From positions 1-64,000 of the forward strand of contig JAICQL010000013.1 of assembly GCA_025937895.1 (NCBI GenBank): a stretch of 64,000 nucleotides of DNA, written 5' to 3'. The notes beneath the pieces were generated by a model. That model was given only the letters and a program-made list of their open reading frames with translations. It had not been told where the DNA came from and made no database searches. This document shows positions 62,060-64,000 of this stretch, piece by piece (positions within the stretch are counted from its first letter, which is position 1; the number at the start of each line of letters is the position of its first letter). A program made the translations under genes and the position numbers. The stretch is from Polyangiaceae bacterium. Its GTDB lineage: Bacteria > Myxococcota_A > Polyangia > Polyangiales > Polyangiaceae.

Positions 62060-63469
62060 TCACCTTGGCCGCCGCTCGCGCCGCAGCGAGCCAGCGATGC
62101 GCTCCTCCACCCCGGGCCACAGCTCGCTCCAGGCGCGGGTGCGCCACACCTCGATGAGCAGCGGCGTGCCACCGACGAACGAGAAGTAGCGCACCAGGCT
62201 GGACTGCTCGCCGCCATATTCATCCCGCAGCACTCTGCGCTCGCCCAGCCACTCCAGGCTGAGCGAGCGGCGCGGCATACTCTCGGGCGCCTTCTGCTGC
62301 TCCACCTCGCCGCGCAGATCCGACAGCATGCGCTCCACCTCCGACGACTCCAGGTACTCGGGCGCCAGCGCCGCGCCCTGGCCTGCGCTATCCGGCGCCG
62401 CGCCGCGGGTGCTGAGCTCCAGCAAGCTCACGTCCACCATCACCGGCGAGCGATGCATCGCGCCGAAGCGAAAGTCGCTGGGCCCCTCTGGCTCCGGCTG
62501 GGCTTCTGCAGCAACCGGGCCCGGCAGCTCCAGGCTCAGGCCGCTGCTGCCCAGCGCCACGCGCTGCCAGACGGGCGGCTCGCGAAATTGCCAGGGCCGC
62601 CCCGCAAGCAACGCCTGAGTCAGCGCCACGACCACGACCGCCGCCGCTGCCAGGGCCGCCCAGCCCAGCCTGCGGCGGCGCCGCGCGCGGGCGAGCGGCG
62701 GCTCGCGCCGGGCATAGTCCGGATAAAACGTGGTCGCGCCCAGCACGAAGCCCACGGCGCCGCCACCCAGGTGCGCCGCCATGTCGATCCCCGGCAGGAA
62801 GCTGGTGCCCAGGTTGATCAGCAGCGCCGATCCGCCGGCAGTGAGCGGCACGCCCTGCGCCCGCAAGAAGTGGCGCGCCGGGATGCGCATGCCAAAGGCT
62901 GCGCCCATCAGACCCCAGATGGCGCCCGAGGCGCCCACGCTGAACACCTCCGGCCGCAGCAGCGCCGTCGATAGCGAGGCGCCCAGCCCCGAGCCGACAT
63001 AGAGCAGGAAAAACGCACCGCTGCCCAGCACGCCCTCCAGCCCGGAGAGCGCGCGCAGCGCCACCATGTTCAATAGCAGGTGCACCCCGCCCAGGTGCAG
63101 AAACCAGCACGACAGCAGGCGATAGAGCTGCCCGCTCTGCACCGCCCGCCCATCGTTGCTGCCCATGTACCAGAGCAGCGCGTCAGAGCCCTCACCCCAG
63201 TAGCGATTGAGCCCCCAGACCAGCACGCAGGCGACCACCAGCGCCATCGAGACCGGAGTGTTACGTGCGGCCTCGAGCAGCTGCGTGTGCAGCAGCGGGG
63301 GCTGCGCTGCCGCGGCCGGCCGCGGCGAGCCGTGCTCAGGCCCGCTCACGATAGCGCCGCCACACTCCTGCCGCGCGCTGCTGCTGCAACGGCATACCGA
63401 CTGGCCTGCGAGCTGTGCGGCGGTTTCACTTGCCCGCGAAGCATGCAGGTTTTGCTGGGTTTCGTCCAT
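62060..63469 (-). CDS. rhomboid-family intramembrane serine protease with soluble C-terminal domain
   Basis: ATG 63469 gives 469 aa; GTG 63348 is an alternative. Six membrane helices span about 72-290. Catalytic serine lies in GASGAIWG and catalytic histidine in AAHLGGGAVGF. The extra-membrane WR-like loop reads LYRLLSCWFLHLGGVHLLLN. Another helix (WAALAAAAVVVVALTQALL) leads to a 180-residue soluble domain (SSGLSLELPG, DFRFGAMHRSPVMVDVSLLE). Rhomboids cut transmembrane substrates. The substrate is unknown; the neighbouring kinase is divergent. Confidence 0.92.
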   Translation of the reverse strand: MDETQQNLHASRASETAAQLAGQSVCRCSSSARQECGGAIVSGPEHGSPRPAAAAQPPLLHTQLLEAARNTPVSMALVVACVLVWGLNRYWGEGSDALLWYMGSNDGRAVQSGQLYRLLSCWFLHLGGVHLLLNMVALRALSGLEGVLGSGAFFLLYVGSGLGASLSTALLRPEVFSVGASGAIWGLMGAAFGMRIPARHFLRAQGVPLTAGGSALLINLGTSFLPGIDMAAHLGGGAVGFVLGATTFYPDYARREPPLARARRRRRLGWAALAAAAVVVVALTQALLAGRPWQFREPPVWQRVALGSSGLSLELPGPVAAEAQPEPEGPSDFRFGAMHRSPVMVDVSLLELSTRGAAPDSAGQGAALAPEYLESSEVERMLSDLRGEVEQQKAPESMPRRSLSLEWLGERRVLRDEYGGEQSSLVRYFSFVGGTPLLIEVWRTRAWSELWPGVEERIAGSLRRERRPR

Positions 63470-63549
63470 CGCCGGCCCAGCAACTGGTCAGGCCCCGAGC
63501 CGCGGAAGGCATCGCCACGGACCGGGACGCCGCGTATATCCTCCCAGCC

Positions 63550-64000
63550 ATGCCGCTCGCGATCTTTCCCGGCTGCCTGGACGAAGACACCGTCATGGCG
63601 TTTGTCGCGGGGTCGTTGAGCGCCGAGACCCTGGCGCAGGTCGAGCAACATCTGGCCAGCTGCCGCGACTGCAGCTGGCTGGTGACCGCGGCCGTGCTGG
63701 TGCGAGAAGAGGACCTGCCGCGCCAGCCGCGCAGCGCCCGCACCAGCTTGCCCCCCCCCGCCGAGCCGCTCAGCCCCGAGCGCTTCGAGGCGCTGGAGCT
63801 GATCGCCGAGGGTGCCATGGGCGCAGTGTATCGCGGGGTGGATCACGCCACCGGCGGCACCGTGGCCATCAAACGCCTGCGGCGCGCGGTGGTGGCAGAG
63901 CGGCCGGAGGTGGTGGCCCGCTTCGTGCGCGAGAGCGAGATCCTGCGCCGGCTCGATCACCCGAACATCGTGCGCATCATCGCGAGCTTCGATCTCGGTG
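63550..64000 (+). CDS. Ser/Thr protein kinase with N-terminal zinc-finger motif (3' end outside window)
   Basis: ATG 63550; 150 codons remain before the edge. Residues 30-45 carry an anti-sigma-type H-x-x-x-C-x-x-C motif (EQHLASCRDCSWLV: H34, C38, C41). The kinase domain starts near 79 with a glycine loop AEGAMGAVY in which the first glycine is alanine, and K108 in VAIKRL. The C-terminal part is missing. This zinc finger plus kinase order is common in Polyangia and suggests control by redox or zinc. Confidence 0.9.
   Translation, partial: MPLAIFPGCLDEDTVMAFVAGSLSAETLAQVEQHLASCRDCSWLVTAAVLVREEDLPRQPRSARTSLPPPAEPLSPERFEALELIAEGAMGAVYRGVDHATGGTVAIKRLRRAVVAERPEVVARFVRESEILRRLDHPNIVRIIASFDLG

Overview
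The window is a very GC-rich, gene-dense chromosome segment of the kind found in predatory or soil Myxococcota, most likely class Polyangia (Sorangium/Polyangium-like). That placement is an inference. It rests on Ser/Thr kinases with PEGA or zinc-finger parts, PATAN/DUF4388 proteins, a TonB domain fused to a TonB-dependent receptor, many lipoproteins with FG-GAP, PD40 or HAF-type propellers, a degenerate multi-receiver hybrid kinase, frequent GTG/TTG starts and many 4-nt gene overlaps. No rRNA, tRNA, CRISPR array or intact insertion sequence was seen.

Layout. 0-3 kb: a SARP/BTAD regulator cut by the left edge, a sigma-70-like factor and a LysR regulator. 3-10.6 kb: the most unusual block. A minus-strand operon (degenerate GDPD plus beta-sandwich protein; an 813-aa protein with uracil-DNA-glycosylase-like signatures; LysR) faces a plus-strand operon (metallo-beta-lactamase-fold protein, active-site-complete caspase, caspase-associated helical protein) across 182 bp. 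10.8-14 kb: a hybrid histidine kinase with three phosphorylation-dead receivers, and a flavin split-barrel protein. 14.1-19.9 kb: exbB-exbD-tonB diverging from a TonB-fused receptor plus lipoprotein, with a tandem dyad between them. 20-25.7 kb: cupin lipoprotein, GST, ankyrin/pentapeptide protein, aat, PH-like membrane protein and a glycine-rich RRM protein. 25.8-29.8 kb: a tpr-sdhCAB operon of the type B (menaquinone, b558) kind. 30-36 kb: dienelactone hydrolase, LytS/LytTR pair, PD40 lipoprotein and an ATP/ADP-translocase-like MFS-HEAT protein. 36.4-43 kb: a four-gene operon of kinase, FG-GAP lipoprotein, PEGA protein and outer-membrane barrel. 43-49.4 kb: a HAF-type lipoprotein, then a five-gene operon of globin, PATAN-ParA, exported protein, ECF sigma factor and its membrane partner. 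49.9-54.2 kb: di-haem peroxidase-like lipoprotein, HTH-PATAN-SUMF1 protein and RlpA.

About 54.2-57.7 kb looks like an accessory scar. It has visibly lower GC and carries a frameshifted inverted copy of the rlpA 3' end, two IS66-like transposase remnants, a methyltransferase and two Cys-containing orphan genes. 57.8-64 kb returns to normal composition with an SRPBCC-ArsR pair behind a perfect dyad, an orphan Bug/TctC binding protein, a GH8 xylanase-like lipoprotein, a rhomboid protease and a zinc-finger Ser/Thr kinase cut by the right edge.

A second theme is in-frame short tandem repeats (9-24 bp). They extend linkers and tails, and in one case lengthen a signal peptide and in another set the stop codons of two convergent genes.
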